Source: Myxococcota bacterium | GTDB taxonomy: Bacteria > Myxococcota > UBA727 > JABDBI01 | Assembly (NCBI GenBank): GCA_040387835.1 | Contig: JAZKCZ010000002.1 | Coordinates: forward strand, 433,758 to 497,757 | Reading direction: 5' to 3' | Length of the DNA: 64,000 nucleotides | Part shown: positions 44,450 to 53,236 of the stretch, in pieces | Layout of the letters: each line of letters begins with the position of its first letter | Position numbering within the stretch: position 1 is the first letter of the stretch | Made by a program: the position numbers and the translations under genes | The notes under the pieces: model-generated | What the model was told of the DNA's origin: nothing | The model's input: the letters and a program-made list of their open reading frames with translations, nothing else | Database searches by the model: none

Positions 44450-45742
44450 ATGCAGCCGATTGAAATAGCCGATGACGTTGCCCCTAAGCAAGAAAACCTG
44501 TTTGAGCTTGCAGATGGCCAGCTTGAAAAAGCTTTTGAGATCGTCTCGATGGATGAATCGCTGAAAAGCATTCTCAAGCAGCCCAAGAACGAAATCATCA
44601 TCCATTTTCCGGTCAAGCTCACTTCCGGCAAAATCGAAATGTTCAAAGGCTATAGGGTTCAGCACAACAACATTTTAGGACCTTTCAAAGGCGGCATTCG
44701 CTACCACGAAAGCGTCTATTTAAACGAGTGCAAAGCGCTGGCGGCGTGGATGACATGGAAATGCGCGCTACAAAACATCCCCTTCGGCGGCGGCAAAGGC
44801 GGCATCAAATTTAATCCGCATCTTTATAACAACGAAGATTTGGAACATATCACCCGCCGCTTCACGCACGCACTCGGCAACAACATCGGCCCTGAGTGGG
44901 ACGTCCCTGCCCCTGACATGGGCACCAACGCCCAAATCATGGACTGGATGATGGATACGTTTAGCAACATTGTCTCAACCTCCGATCGCCAATCAGTGAA
45001 ACGCGTGGTGACGGGTAAATCCATCGTCTGCGGCGGCAGCCCGGGTCGCGAAGAAGCAACCGGACGCGGCATCGTACATTGTATCACCCAGTGGGCCAAT
45101 GAAAACCGCTTCTCCCTGCCCGGCGCAACCTTGGCTGTACAAGGCTTTGGTAACGTGGGTTCAAACACGGCACAAATCCTATCCCGCATGGGTGTCAGCC
45201 TAACGGCGGTCGGCGATCACACTGGCTACTGGCGACATCCTGAAGGCTTTAACCCTTACAAACTTTCCGAGTATGTCAAAGCCAAACGCAGCCTAGATGG
45301 CTATCCAGGTGGGCAGGCTATCAGTCGAGACGAGTTTTTCTCCACACAATGCGATATTTTCGTGCCCGCAGCCTTAGAATTGCAAATCTGTGCTCACGAA
45401 GCAAAGCTCATGAACTGCAAAGTCGTGGTAGAAGGCGCAAATGGGCCGACTGATTTAGAGGGCGAAAAGATTTTGCTTTCGAAAAACATCCCGGTCATCC
45501 CAGACATTCTGGCAAACTCAGGCGGCGTGGTGGTCAGCTATTTTGAATGGCTGCAAAACAAACGCAGCGAGACTTGGGATATTGAAGATGTGCGCATGCG
45601 CCTCGAAACGCGCATGAAGCATATCTATCAAGAAGTGTCTGATAAGGCGCGCTTGCTGCATATCGAAATGCGAACCGCGGCTTACGCAATTGCTTTAGAG
45701 CGCCTAAAAGAAATCTACACCCGCCGCGGCATCTGGCCCTGA
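44450..45742 (+). CDS. gdhA: Glu/Leu/Phe/Val dehydrogenase (glutamate dehydrogenase)
   Basis: A 430-residue enzyme for reversible oxidative deamination of glutamate. It has KGGIRYHESV, the catalytic-lysine region PFGGGKGGIKFNP, VPAPDMGTNAQIMDWM, GREEATGRG, the nucleotide-binding VQGFGNVGSNTA, and PDILANSGGVVVSYFEW. Length fits the hexameric class of about 420 residues. Cofactor preference is not obvious. It ends 4 bp from the convergent outer-membrane protein gene. Confidence 0.94.
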   Translation: MQPIEIADDVAPKQENLFELADGQLEKAFEIVSMDESLKSILKQPKNEIIIHFPVKLTSGKIEMFKGYRVQHNNILGPFKGGIRYHESVYLNECKALAAWMTWKCALQNIPFGGGKGGIKFNPHLYNNEDLEHITRRFTHALGNNIGPEWDVPAPDMGTNAQIMDWMMDTFSNIVSTSDRQSVKRVVTGKSIVCGGSPGREEATGRGIVHCITQWANENRFSLPGATLAVQGFGNVGSNTAQILSRMGVSLTAVGDHTGYWRHPEGFNPYKLSEYVKAKRSLDGYPGGQAISRDEFFSTQCDIFVPAALELQICAHEAKLMNCKVVVEGANGPTDLEGEKILLSKNIPVIPDILANSGGVVVSYFEWLQNKRSETWDIEDVRMRLETRMKHIYQEVSDKARLLHIEMRTAAYAIALERLKEIYTRRGIWP

Positions 45743-45746
45743 GGCA

Positions 45747-46334
45747 TTACCAAGAATAGCCGATGGCGAATTCGAAGGCTGGCACAATGCCATGCAGAGC
45801 GAAAATATCGTTTTTCGCCTCTGCTTTAGTGGTTAAATAAACATATCTCGCACCCCCGGCTAAGTTTAGTGTGAAGCCCGAGTCCCAAACCCAGGAGTAG
45901 CCGAGCATCGCAGTTCCACCTACCAAGAAAGCGCTATTACGACTGCCAAATTGCATCCAACCCAGATTTACCATAGGCTGGACGTAAAACCCGTCCCTAA
46001 ACGCTCCGCCGGAGAAGTAAAACCGGGCGCCTAAACCACTGTTAACTCCAAATACATAGGACGCACTATTCTGGTTGTTATCACCATAGGTGACGCTCCC
46101 GCCGATGTACGTCAGCTCCAATGGGATAACCAGCGCAACTTTGTCAGCAACACGAATGCCAAAAGAGCTCCCGAAAGTCAGTCCCAATAAAGAAAGCGGA
46201 TTCCACATGATCTGCAAAGACCGATCTTCAGTATATGACTCTTCATAAGACTCTTTAGCCACCCCAACATGCTCAGCGAAAGTTGCTTGAGAGGCGATTA
46301 GCGCTAAAAGAACGATGCTTAACTTAATTTTCAT
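45747..46334 (-). CDS. Outer-membrane beta-barrel-like protein (copy 1 of a tandem pair)
   Basis: A 195-residue protein with a signal peptide (MKIKLSIVLLALIASQATFA) and a C-terminal aromatic (IGYSW), as in outer-membrane barrels. It shares GLGARFYFSGGAF, GFYVQPMVNLGW and GYSWVWDSGFTLN with the gene upstream, so the two are paralogues. The start at 46334 has AGGAG upstream; the longer reading is rejected. The function is unknown. Confidence 0.72.
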   Translation of the reverse strand: MKIKLSIVLLALIASQATFAEHVGVAKESYEESYTEDRSLQIMWNPLSLLGLTFGSSFGIRVADKVALVIPLELTYIGGSVTYGDNNQNSASYVFGVNSGLGARFYFSGGAFRDGFYVQPMVNLGWMQFGSRNSAFLVGGTAMLGYSWVWDSGFTLNLAGGARYVYLTTKAEAKNDIFALHGIVPAFEFAIGYSW

Positions 46335-46397
46335 AGTCACTCCTGAATATCTATTGAAGCTGAACTTGCCAAGTATATTCAAGGGAAAACTAAAAAT

Positions 46398-46420
46398 AAA
46401 AAAAGGGAGATGCCTCTCCC
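46398..46420 (-). terminator. Rho-independent terminator between the paralogous OMP genes
   Basis: On the minus strand GGGAGA-GGCA-TCTCCC is followed by seven T residues, about 40 bp after the stop of the upstream paralogue. A 16-bp perfect palindrome (GGCGGGCTAGCCCGCC, 46437-46452) lies just before it. Confidence 0.8.
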
Positions 46421-46460
46421 ACCTGCGCTGAAGCTTCGGCGGGCTAGCCCGCCATTTGCC

Positions 46461-47075
46461 TTACCAGGTATAACCGAATGCTAATGACATGGTTGGGTGT
46501 AAAGTGTGCTCCATATCACCTACCTGAACTAACTTGTCGGAACCTTTTTCTAGCAAAGTAGCAAATTGATAATCAAGACCAGCAGCAATGTTCATGGTAA
46601 AGCCTGTATGCCATACCCATGAGTAACCAGCCAACAGATCTGCATTCACTTTCAGCGAATCCACCTCTGTCGACAAAGCCCTGTTCCATGCAACGGTCGC
46701 GATTGGTTGGAGGTAAAAGCCACTACCCATCGCAGCACCGGTCAAGTAAAAGCGTGCGCCTAAACCTGTTCCCAAAGCCAACGAATAGTTCGTGTTATCA
46801 AGGTTATTCACCCGTGTCTGGTGCAGCTGCCCACCGATTTGCACCGGTACCAGCAGGGCCACATTTTCAGACAAGCGTAGAGCGTATTCTCCAGCGAGTG
46901 TCAGCTTAGCAAGCTGCAAAACATCTAACGTGAAAGACATCGAACGGTCTTTGACGATTCTTGTTTCGACGATAGTGCTCTCACCGACGGGTCTATCAAA
47001 GTACTCTGTTGTCTTGGCTTGAAGCGCTTGAGTACCCAAGAGAGTCATTAGTGAAGTAAACAAAAATTTTTTCAT
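46461..47075 (-). CDS. Outer-membrane beta-barrel-like protein (copy 2 of a tandem pair)
   Basis: A 204-residue protein with a signal peptide (MKKFLFTSLMTLLGTQALQA) and a terminal FGYTW. Shared motifs with the downstream copy are GLGARFYLTGAAM, GFYLQPIATVAW and GYSWVWHTGFTMN. An AGGAG site precedes the ATG. A terminator separates the copies, so they may be expressed independently. The function is unknown. Confidence 0.72.
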   Translation of the reverse strand: MKKFLFTSLMTLLGTQALQAKTTEYFDRPVGESTIVETRIVKDRSMSFTLDVLQLAKLTLAGEYALRLSENVALLVPVQIGGQLHQTRVNNLDNTNYSLALGTGLGARFYLTGAAMGSGFYLQPIATVAWNRALSTEVDSLKVNADLLAGYSWVWHTGFTMNIAAGLDYQFATLLEKGSDKLVQVGDMEHTLHPTMSLAFGYTW

Positions 47076-47161
47076 ACCATTCTCCTTGATAGGTTTTTTT
47101 ATTCCAGATCACCCTATCTGAAGAACAACCTATCAAAGAAAATTCAGATCACCAAATTTCG

Positions 47162-47899
47162 CTACGCTTCCACAGATTTCTCAGAGATATTCAGCAAATC
47201 CTCAGCTTGGTTTCTGAAATCTTCATCGCTGATTCCCAAAGAGTTGCCTGTTGCAAGGGCAAGCTCACGGCAGACGCCGAAATAGCGTTTTTGCATTTCA
47301 GAGAAACGTTCTTGAGACATTTGCAATTTACCGCGTGTGGCAGCAAATAATTTTTCAGCGTGTTCTGAACGCTTCAGCAAGCGGCCCATTTCCATAATGA
47401 CATCTTCGGACAGGCCATCGACGTTCGCAGTCAACTGAGAGGCCAAGCTCTTTTTGTTTTTGTCGATTGACTGTTTGCGCTGCGTTACTTGAGCTTCCAA
47501 CTTGGCCAAACGATCTTCATAGTGCGCTTTCAGTTTAGCCAACTCCTCTTCATGCGCCTGCTCAGCTTGTTGCTGAACGGTTTTTAGGGCCACGTCAAAA
47601 GAAGGGGTTTGCGGGGAGAATGCTGCGGGTAGATTTTCAGTAGTCATGGGGCTTGCCTCTTTTTTCAGTCTACGCTTTGCGATTTCACGCAACTCGTCAA
47701 GTTGTTTCGCTTTTCTTGAGTTGTCCTCTTTTAACGCACTAAGCTCAGACCTGAGCTGAGTATATTTCTGATCAGTTATCTGCTTCGCCCCGCGCGCGCC
47801 GGTAGCTTCAGCGCTCAGCGACTTTGTGCGGCGATTTACGGCCAATGCGATTAATGCCAATACAGCTGCGTTTAAAACAACAATAATTAACAAAGTCAT
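47162..47899 (-). CDS. Membrane-anchored coiled-coil protein coupled to RNase E/G
   Basis: A 245-residue protein with one N-terminal membrane helix (about 3-21) and long coiled coils (about 45-80 and 105-150, such as AHEEELAKLKAHYEDRLAKL). A mostly helical C-terminal domain follows (LSEDVIMEMGRLLKRSEHAE). No family is recognised. It overlaps the RNase E/G gene by 4 bp. Since RNase E is membrane-tethered in E. coli by its own helix, this partner could be a separate tether; that is inference. Confidence 0.6.
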   Translation of the reverse strand: MTLLIIVVLNAAVLALIALAVNRRTKSLSAEATGARGAKQITDQKYTQLRSELSALKEDNSRKAKQLDELREIAKRRLKKEASPMTTENLPAAFSPQTPSFDVALKTVQQQAEQAHEEELAKLKAHYEDRLAKLEAQVTQRKQSIDKNKKSLASQLTANVDGLSEDVIMEMGRLLKRSEHAEKLFAATRGKLQMSQERFSEMQKRYFGVCRELALATGNSLGISDEDFRNQAEDLLNISEKSVEA

Positions 47900-49812
47900 G
47901 ATGCTTCTCCACTGGTTGGGACGTTAGGGGTACTATCACCGTTTGCAGGTTTAGGGCGTCTAGAACGCGAGAATCTGCGGCGGCGCTTTTTAGGGCCGGC
48001 TGGCTTATCCGAAGGCTCAGCGCTTGTCCCGGCAGGTGCTTGTTCATCTGCCTCGCCTGCTTCTGCATCAGATGCTGGCTCAGACTCAGGCAGAATATCC
48101 ACGTGCGGCGCGCCACCAAAGAAAGCTTCCATTAATGGATCTTCAAAGTGCTCTTCTACTGGCTTTGCTTCAGCCTGAACGAACTCTTCGTCTTCTGGCA
48201 GGTTTTCGTCAAAATCAATCAACGTTGGTGCAGGGCCGATATCGGGCGCAGGCAGATTTAAATGATGATGCGGGCGGTTTTGTTTGAAATTGCCCTTAGG
48301 TGCTGGCTTGTTAACTTCCAACCCAGCTTGACCGCGGCGCTCTTCCACAAAATGAATGCCGGAATCTCTCAAGGCCACATCGCCAAAAATCTCTAACTGG
48401 ATTTGATGGCTTTCGGAAATTTCCAGTAGCTCACGGCGCTTTTGATTATTCAGCTGGTTGGCCACATCAATCGGCAGCTTTACTTTCAGAGCACTTAAAT
48501 GATGCTTTTTCTTGGCCAAATAAGAGTAAAGATTTCGCAGAGCCAAAATCGCCAAGCCAGCGGTGTCACGCACACGGCCGGTGCCTTCGCAGGCAGCGCA
48601 GGTGACGTGGCTAATCAACTGATGAGACTGTCTTAGGCGCTGACGAGTGACTTCCAAAGTGCCGTTATCGCTAATGCGACCAACCTTGATCTTGGCTTTG
48701 TCGTTTTTGACTGCATCTTTTAAGGAAGTCTCAACATCGCGTCGGTGCTTGCCGGATACCATATCGATCAAATCGATGATGATAATGCCGCCTAAATCGC
48801 GGAGTCTGACCTGTCTGGCCGCTTCAACCACGGCTTCCAGGTTGGTTTTATAAACGGTGGCTTCGTGGTCTTCTTCTTTGGTTGATTTGCCAGAGTTCAC
48901 ATCGATGGAGACCAATGCTTCGGTCTGCTCAATCACGATGTAGCCGCCTGATGGCAGTTTAACTTGGCGCTCGAACAGCTCTTCAATGGCTTTTTCAACA
49001 CCGTAGGTTAGGAAAATTGGTTCTTTCTTATTGTGCCGCTCTAGGATTTCAACCAGATTGGGCATGTTGTCGGTGAAATACCGAAGCGCTTCTTCGTATT
49101 CGGTTTCATCGTCAATGGCGATTTTCGCAACTTCAGACGAGCAATAATCTCTGATGGTGCGAACCACGATATCCGGTTCGCGATAGAGCAAAGTTGGGGC
49201 GCGGCCGAGTTGAGCGCCTTTGCCAATTTGAGCCCAAGTATCGCAGAGATTTTTAAAATCTCGATACAAATCTTGGCGTCTGGCGGTCATACCAGCTGTC
49301 CTAATAATAACCGCGAGGCCTTCAGGAACGCTTAAGCGGGTCAGCATATCGCGGGCAGCTTGTCTCGCAGACTCGCTGTCGATTTTGCGCGAGATGCCAC
49401 CGCCGCCTTCATCAGAATGCATCAACACAACATAGCGGCCAGGCAACGATAGATACGTTGACATGGCGGCGCCTTTGTTGCCGATTTCGTCTTTGGTTAT
49501 TTGAACAACAATTTCTTGGCCGCGCGTCAGTATTTCAGAAGGTTTTGCTTTCTTGGTTTTTCGTAAAGCGTCTGGGTATAGTTCAGGCCGAATTTCGGAC
49601 ATGGGCAAAAAGCCCTGCTTTTCTTCCCCAAAATCAACAAAGACAGCTTCTAAGCTGTCTTCAATATTAGAAATAATACCTTTGTAAATATTGCCTTTAT
49701 GCTTTGCACGGCTTTGAGTTTCGATATCCAGATCAACCAAGCGACCGTTTTCTACGATCGCGATCCGGACTTCTTCCGCCATATCGGCGTTAATAATAAT
49801 CTCTTTGGACAT
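47896..49812 (-). CDS. Ribonuclease E/G family endoribonuclease
   Basis: A 638-residue endoribonuclease for mRNA decay and rRNA or tRNA processing. The S1 domain lies near 37-120 (GNIYKGIISNIEDSLEAVFV). The catalytic aspartates are D304 (VSIDVNSGK) and D347 (IIIIDLIDM), and CAACEGTGRV is the zinc-link region. A C-terminal extension of about 130 residues is first acidic, then arginine-rich (KKRRRRFSRSRRPK), between RNase G and RNase E in length. It follows the fused E1 dehydrogenase gene. Confidence 0.94.
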   Translation of the reverse strand: MSKEIIINADMAEEVRIAIVENGRLVDLDIETQSRAKHKGNIYKGIISNIEDSLEAVFVDFGEEKQGFLPMSEIRPELYPDALRKTKKAKPSEILTRGQEIVVQITKDEIGNKGAAMSTYLSLPGRYVVLMHSDEGGGGISRKIDSESARQAARDMLTRLSVPEGLAVIIRTAGMTARRQDLYRDFKNLCDTWAQIGKGAQLGRAPTLLYREPDIVVRTIRDYCSSEVAKIAIDDETEYEEALRYFTDNMPNLVEILERHNKKEPIFLTYGVEKAIEELFERQVKLPSGGYIVIEQTEALVSIDVNSGKSTKEEDHEATVYKTNLEAVVEAARQVRLRDLGGIIIIDLIDMVSGKHRRDVETSLKDAVKNDKAKIKVGRISDNGTLEVTRQRLRQSHQLISHVTCAACEGTGRVRDTAGLAILALRNLYSYLAKKKHHLSALKVKLPIDVANQLNNQKRRELLEISESHQIQLEIFGDVALRDSGIHFVEERRGQAGLEVNKPAPKGNFKQNRPHHHLNLPAPDIGPAPTLIDFDENLPEDEEFVQAEAKPVEEHFEDPLMEAFFGGAPHVDILPESEPASDAEAGEADEQAPAGTSAEPSDKPAGPKKRRRRFSRSRRPKPANGDSTPNVPTSGEAS

Positions 49813-49839
49813 GAAGCCCCGGTATATAGCACGAAGGCC

Positions 49840-51843
49840 CTAATAAGCCAACAGCTGCTTGATAGTTTGCCTGATGGCAAAGGCCTGTGGCAGGACCTGT
49901 TCCTCCAAATTGCCAGCATAAGGCACAGGCGCCTCGGCGCCTGCCAAACGGGTCACCGGTGCGTCTAAAAACGCAAAGCATTTTTCCCCAATTTCGGCTG
50001 CCAACTCTGCCCCAAATCCCATCAAGCGGGTATCTTCATGTAAAACCAAGACACGGCCGGTTTTTTGCACGCTTCGGGCGATTAATTCAAAATCGTAAGG
50101 CCGGATACTTCGTAAATCGATTACCTCTAAGCTAACGCCCTCGGATTCAAATTCACGGGCGATTTCTAAAGCCCTTTGAACCATGGCACCATAAGTAATG
50201 ATGCTGGCATGCTCACCCTGGCGCCTCACACTGCCCAAACCGATGGACAGACACCAATCGGCATTTCCCGGAATTAGGCTCTTGGCGAAATTTTGACGAT
50301 AAAGCGACTTATGCTCTAAAAACAAAACGGGGTCATCGCCGCGAATGGCGGTTTTCAACAAGCCATAAGCATCCAGCGCCGTGCTCGGCATGACAATTTG
50401 AAGGCCGGGAAAATGCGCAAACGTTGCTTCAATATTTTGCGAATGGCAAAGCCCCCCGTGAATGTAGCCACCTACAGGAACACGGATGACCATTGGGCAC
50501 GTCCACGTGTTATTGGAACGGTAACGCATCACGGACAGCTCATTGCGAATCTGCATCATGGCGGTCCAAATATAGTCAGCGAACTGAATTTCAGGCACGG
50601 GCTTAAACCCGCGCAATGCCAGACCAATAGCGACACCAACAATGCTCGATTCAGCCAGTGGGGCATTAAAACAACGTTCAATGCCAAACTTGGCGGTCAG
50701 ACCACGCGTGGCAGTAAACACGCCCCCTTTGCCACCAGCAACGTCTTCCCCAAAAACCAATACTTTCGAATCACGAGCCAACTCTTCTGCCAAAGCCCGG
50801 TTGATGGCATCCACCAACACCATCTCAACTCCCCCAGTCCCATCTCCCTCCTTTAAAAATGGAGGGTCGGGGAGGATTTTCGCCACCGGCTCCGCATACA
50901 CATACCTGAGCGCATCGTCGCTTTTGGGCAACGGCTCCAATAAAACCTTTTCAGCCTCAGCATCGATTTCATCGAAGATTTGCTGCTGCATCGCTTTCAG
51001 CTTTTTTGCCGGCAACAAATGGCTATTCGTCACCAACGGATCCCGCGTTTTATCCGCCTCTAAATCCAGCGCTTCGCGATATTTTTTATCATCGTCCGAC
51101 GAGCTATGCGGCAACAGTCGCACCACACTGGCGTCAATGAGCACCGGCCCGCCGCCTGCCCGTGCATGTGCGACGGCTTTTTGACAAGCTTCATAACTCG
51201 CTTCCAAATTGCAGCCATCTACCCGCACGAACGTAAGACCAGGATAAGCGCTGGCCATGTTAGCGACTTCCCCGCCTGGGCGCTGGTCTTTGAGCGGCAC
51301 ACTAATGGCGTAGCCGTTATTTTCAATCAAAAATATAACCGGCGCCTTAGCTCTAGATGCCCAGCTGACCGCTTCATGGAAATCACCCTGGCTGGTTGTT
51401 CCATCGCCCGAGCAAACCACTGTCACTGCCAACTTTCCTGGCTTATCTAGTCGCTGCGAGGCAAATGCACAGCCGACGGCCTGAAGATATTGCGTTCCGG
51501 TAGAGGACGAACTGCTAGGAATATTCAAGGTCGGATGCCCATAATGCATCGGCATCTGCCTGGCGTTAGAACTCGGATCGCCTTCCCGCGCTAAAAAGCC
51601 CAGCAGACAGTCTCTGGGGGTCATGCCCATGCCAAGCACAAAAGTCAGGTCTCGATAATAGGGGAAAAGATAATCGCGTTTTGGATCTAAGCTAAGCGCA
51701 GCCGCCGCTTGAATCGCTTCATGACCCATCCCACCGATATGAAAAAAGCTTTTGCCCTGCTTCAGCAAAATGAGCATCTTCTTATCGAGCTCTCTCGAGG
51801 TCAACATGAGGCGATATGCCTGTTCAGCGATTGATTCCTTCAC
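49840..51843 (-). CDS. Fused alpha-beta E1 2-oxoacid dehydrogenase (branched-chain or pyruvate type)
   Basis: A 667-residue thiamine-diphosphate enzyme with the alpha and beta subunits of E1 joined in one chain, starting at GTG. The alpha part (about 1-310) carries the TPP motif GDGTTSQGDFHEAVSWA...IENN. The beta part (about 332-667) has VFGEDVAGGKGGVF, EIQFADYIW and HEDTRLMGFGAELAAE. The linker contains a palindromic repeat translated as PDPPFLKEGDGTGG. Substrate could be branched-chain 2-oxoacids or pyruvate. No E2 or E3 gene lies in the window. Confidence 0.9.
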   Translation of the reverse strand: MKESIAEQAYRLMLTSRELDKKMLILLKQGKSFFHIGGMGHEAIQAAAALSLDPKRDYLFPYYRDLTFVLGMGMTPRDCLLGFLAREGDPSSNARQMPMHYGHPTLNIPSSSSSTGTQYLQAVGCAFASQRLDKPGKLAVTVVCSGDGTTSQGDFHEAVSWASRAKAPVIFLIENNGYAISVPLKDQRPGGEVANMASAYPGLTFVRVDGCNLEASYEACQKAVAHARAGGGPVLIDASVVRLLPHSSSDDDKKYREALDLEADKTRDPLVTNSHLLPAKKLKAMQQQIFDEIDAEAEKVLLEPLPKSDDALRYVYAEPVAKILPDPPFLKEGDGTGGVEMVLVDAINRALAEELARDSKVLVFGEDVAGGKGGVFTATRGLTAKFGIERCFNAPLAESSIVGVAIGLALRGFKPVPEIQFADYIWTAMMQIRNELSVMRYRSNNTWTCPMVIRVPVGGYIHGGLCHSQNIEATFAHFPGLQIVMPSTALDAYGLLKTAIRGDDPVLFLEHKSLYRQNFAKSLIPGNADWCLSIGLGSVRRQGEHASIITYGAMVQRALEIAREFESEGVSLEVIDLRSIRPYDFELIARSVQKTGRVLVLHEDTRLMGFGAELAAEIGEKCFAFLDAPVTRLAGAEAPVPYAGNLEEQVLPQAFAIRQTIKQLLAY
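50840..50880 (-). repeat. In-frame palindromic repeat in the E1 alpha-beta linker
   Basis: The element reads AAAATCCTCCCC, then CCCTCCATTTTT and AAAGGAGGG on the minus strand, related to the murE insertion at 11259-11299. It is translated as part of the inter-subunit linker. Confidence 0.65.
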
Positions 51844-51890
51844 GAATGACCCTCTATACCAAACTTTTAGTCCGTGACATGGAAATTTGG

Positions 51891-52364
51891 ATGAAGCTTC
51901 TCATGACTTTGGTATTCATTAGTTTAAACTTTGCCCATGCCTCCGAGAGAATCCAAACACGCATGGAAGAGTACGCGACCGAGTTCAAGCGAATCGCCAC
52001 CTCGGAAACCATTACAGATGAGGATATGGAAAAACTAGCGACCTATTTTGCGCCTCCTGTGACTTTTACCAAATATTTTTTTTGGGGGACAATCCCTCTT
52101 TGGCTTACCTGCCGAAGCACCTTAGAACTTGAGAACCAACTTTATGATATTATGCGCGACCTTAAAGCCAGGCGCTATAAAAAATCAGAAGCAGACCAGT
52201 GGGTCATTTCTCTCAATGAACCGCGCAATCATGCCCAAGCGAAAGTTATTTGGAAACGCATCAACCAGCACGATAAGGTATTCGAAATATTAGCCACAAC
52301 TTATAAACTCGTTCTTTCAGGCGGGGTATGGAAAATCACGGACCTGACTGTGGTTCCCCTATAA
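51891..52364 (+). CDS. Exported protein of unknown function, possibly NTF2-like
   Basis: A 157-residue protein from the ATG at 51891, with a signal peptide (MKLLMTLVFISLNFAHA) and a mature domain ending YKLVLSGGVWKITDLTVVPL. That ending is like the last strands of SnoaL/NTF2-like folds. An ATG at 51879 and a reading from 51816 are alternatives. Its 3' end overlaps the convergent glycan transferase gene by 64 bp. Confidence 0.5.
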   Translation: MKLLMTLVFISLNFAHASERIQTRMEEYATEFKRIATSETITDEDMEKLATYFAPPVTFTKYFFWGTIPLWLTCRSTLELENQLYDIMRDLKARRYKKSEADQWVISLNEPRNHAQAKVIWKRINQHDKVFEILATTYKLVLSGGVWKITDLTVVPL

Positions 52365-53236
52365 CATTTTCTATAAATCCAAAGCAGCAACACGCCTATA
52401 GTGCCGGGCCCCAATTGGACCGTCATCATCAACCACATCACTTGAGAAGGCCCCAAGCCCAAGTGCAGCAGGTGGTGGTGGATATGTCCCCGGTCTGCTG
52501 AAAAAATAGGTCTTCCTGACAGATACCGACGCACAATCGATAGCACCAACTCAAATATGGGCAACCAGACAATCCAAACGGCCGGTACCAGTTCAAAACG
52601 CCCTGCATTTCCAAATCTCTGAAGGCAAAAAAAAGCCAGCATAAACCCTAAGAAATAGCTACCGCCATCTCCCATAAAGATTGATGCCGGCGAGTAGTTA
52701 TAAACCAAAAACCCCACCACCGACGCCATCAGTATCGCAATCCTCATATCAAGTGTCACAGCAAACAGTAGGCCTAGGCTGACCAAAACCACCCCAGCAC
52801 ATAGTCCATCCACCCCATCGATCAGATTAACCGCGTTCATGCAAAGCATAAACCAAAAGGCGATGAGCAAAGGTCCGACAATTCCCACAGACCAAAGACC
52901 AAAAAACCCAAGATCCAACATCAAGATCGGTGGCAGCATACAGGCCATCATCAGCCCAATCACCGCCTGCCAAAATAGCTTCGTCCGGTAAGACACGCTT
53001 TTTATATCATCCAACACACCTAGAATAAAAGCCGCGCCGCCGCCTGCCGCGCAAGGCAAGCTCCAGCTTGCCACTGCCAAGAAACTTAAAGCAATGCCCA
53101 CCCCACCCAGGCGCGGCACAGGTATTTGATGCACTTTTCGATGCGAAGGTTGGTCAAAAAGCCCCCACTGCAGCGCGAATTTTTTAATCCAGTGAACTAG
53201 AAAGCAACTCAGCAAAAAAGCGCATACGCAGCTCAC
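52301..53236 (-). CDS. WecA/MraY-family undecaprenyl-phosphate sugar-1-phosphate transferase
   Basis: A 311-residue polytopic membrane enzyme that loads the first sugar phosphate onto undecaprenyl phosphate. Catalytic motifs are GVLDDIKSV, NAVNLIDGVDGL, FMGDGGSYFLGF and the HIHHHLLHLG loop characteristic of the WecA/TagO branch. It starts at GTG and overlaps the Wzy-like gene by 4 bp. As last gene of the glycan operon it likely initiates the repeat unit. It is not the MraY missing from the dcw cluster, judging by its HIHHH motif. Confidence 0.9.
   Translation of the reverse strand: MSCVCAFLLSCFLVHWIKKFALQWGLFDQPSHRKVHQIPVPRLGGVGIALSFLAVASWSLPCAAGGGAAFILGVLDDIKSVSYRTKLFWQAVIGLMMACMLPPILMLDLGFFGLWSVGIVGPLLIAFWFMLCMNAVNLIDGVDGLCAGVVLVSLGLLFAVTLDMRIAILMASVVGFLVYNYSPASIFMGDGGSYFLGFMLAFFCLQRFGNAGRFELVPAVWIVWLPIFELVLSIVRRYLSGRPIFSADRGHIHHHLLHLGLGPSQVMWLMMTVQLGPGTIGVLLLWIYRKCYRGTTVRSVIFHTPPERTSL

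Noticed and set aside
52301..53236. WecA/MraY-like gene as the displaced mraY of the dcw cluster
   Set aside because: The HIHHHLLHLG motif and the glycan-operon setting fit the WecA/TagO branch better than MraY.
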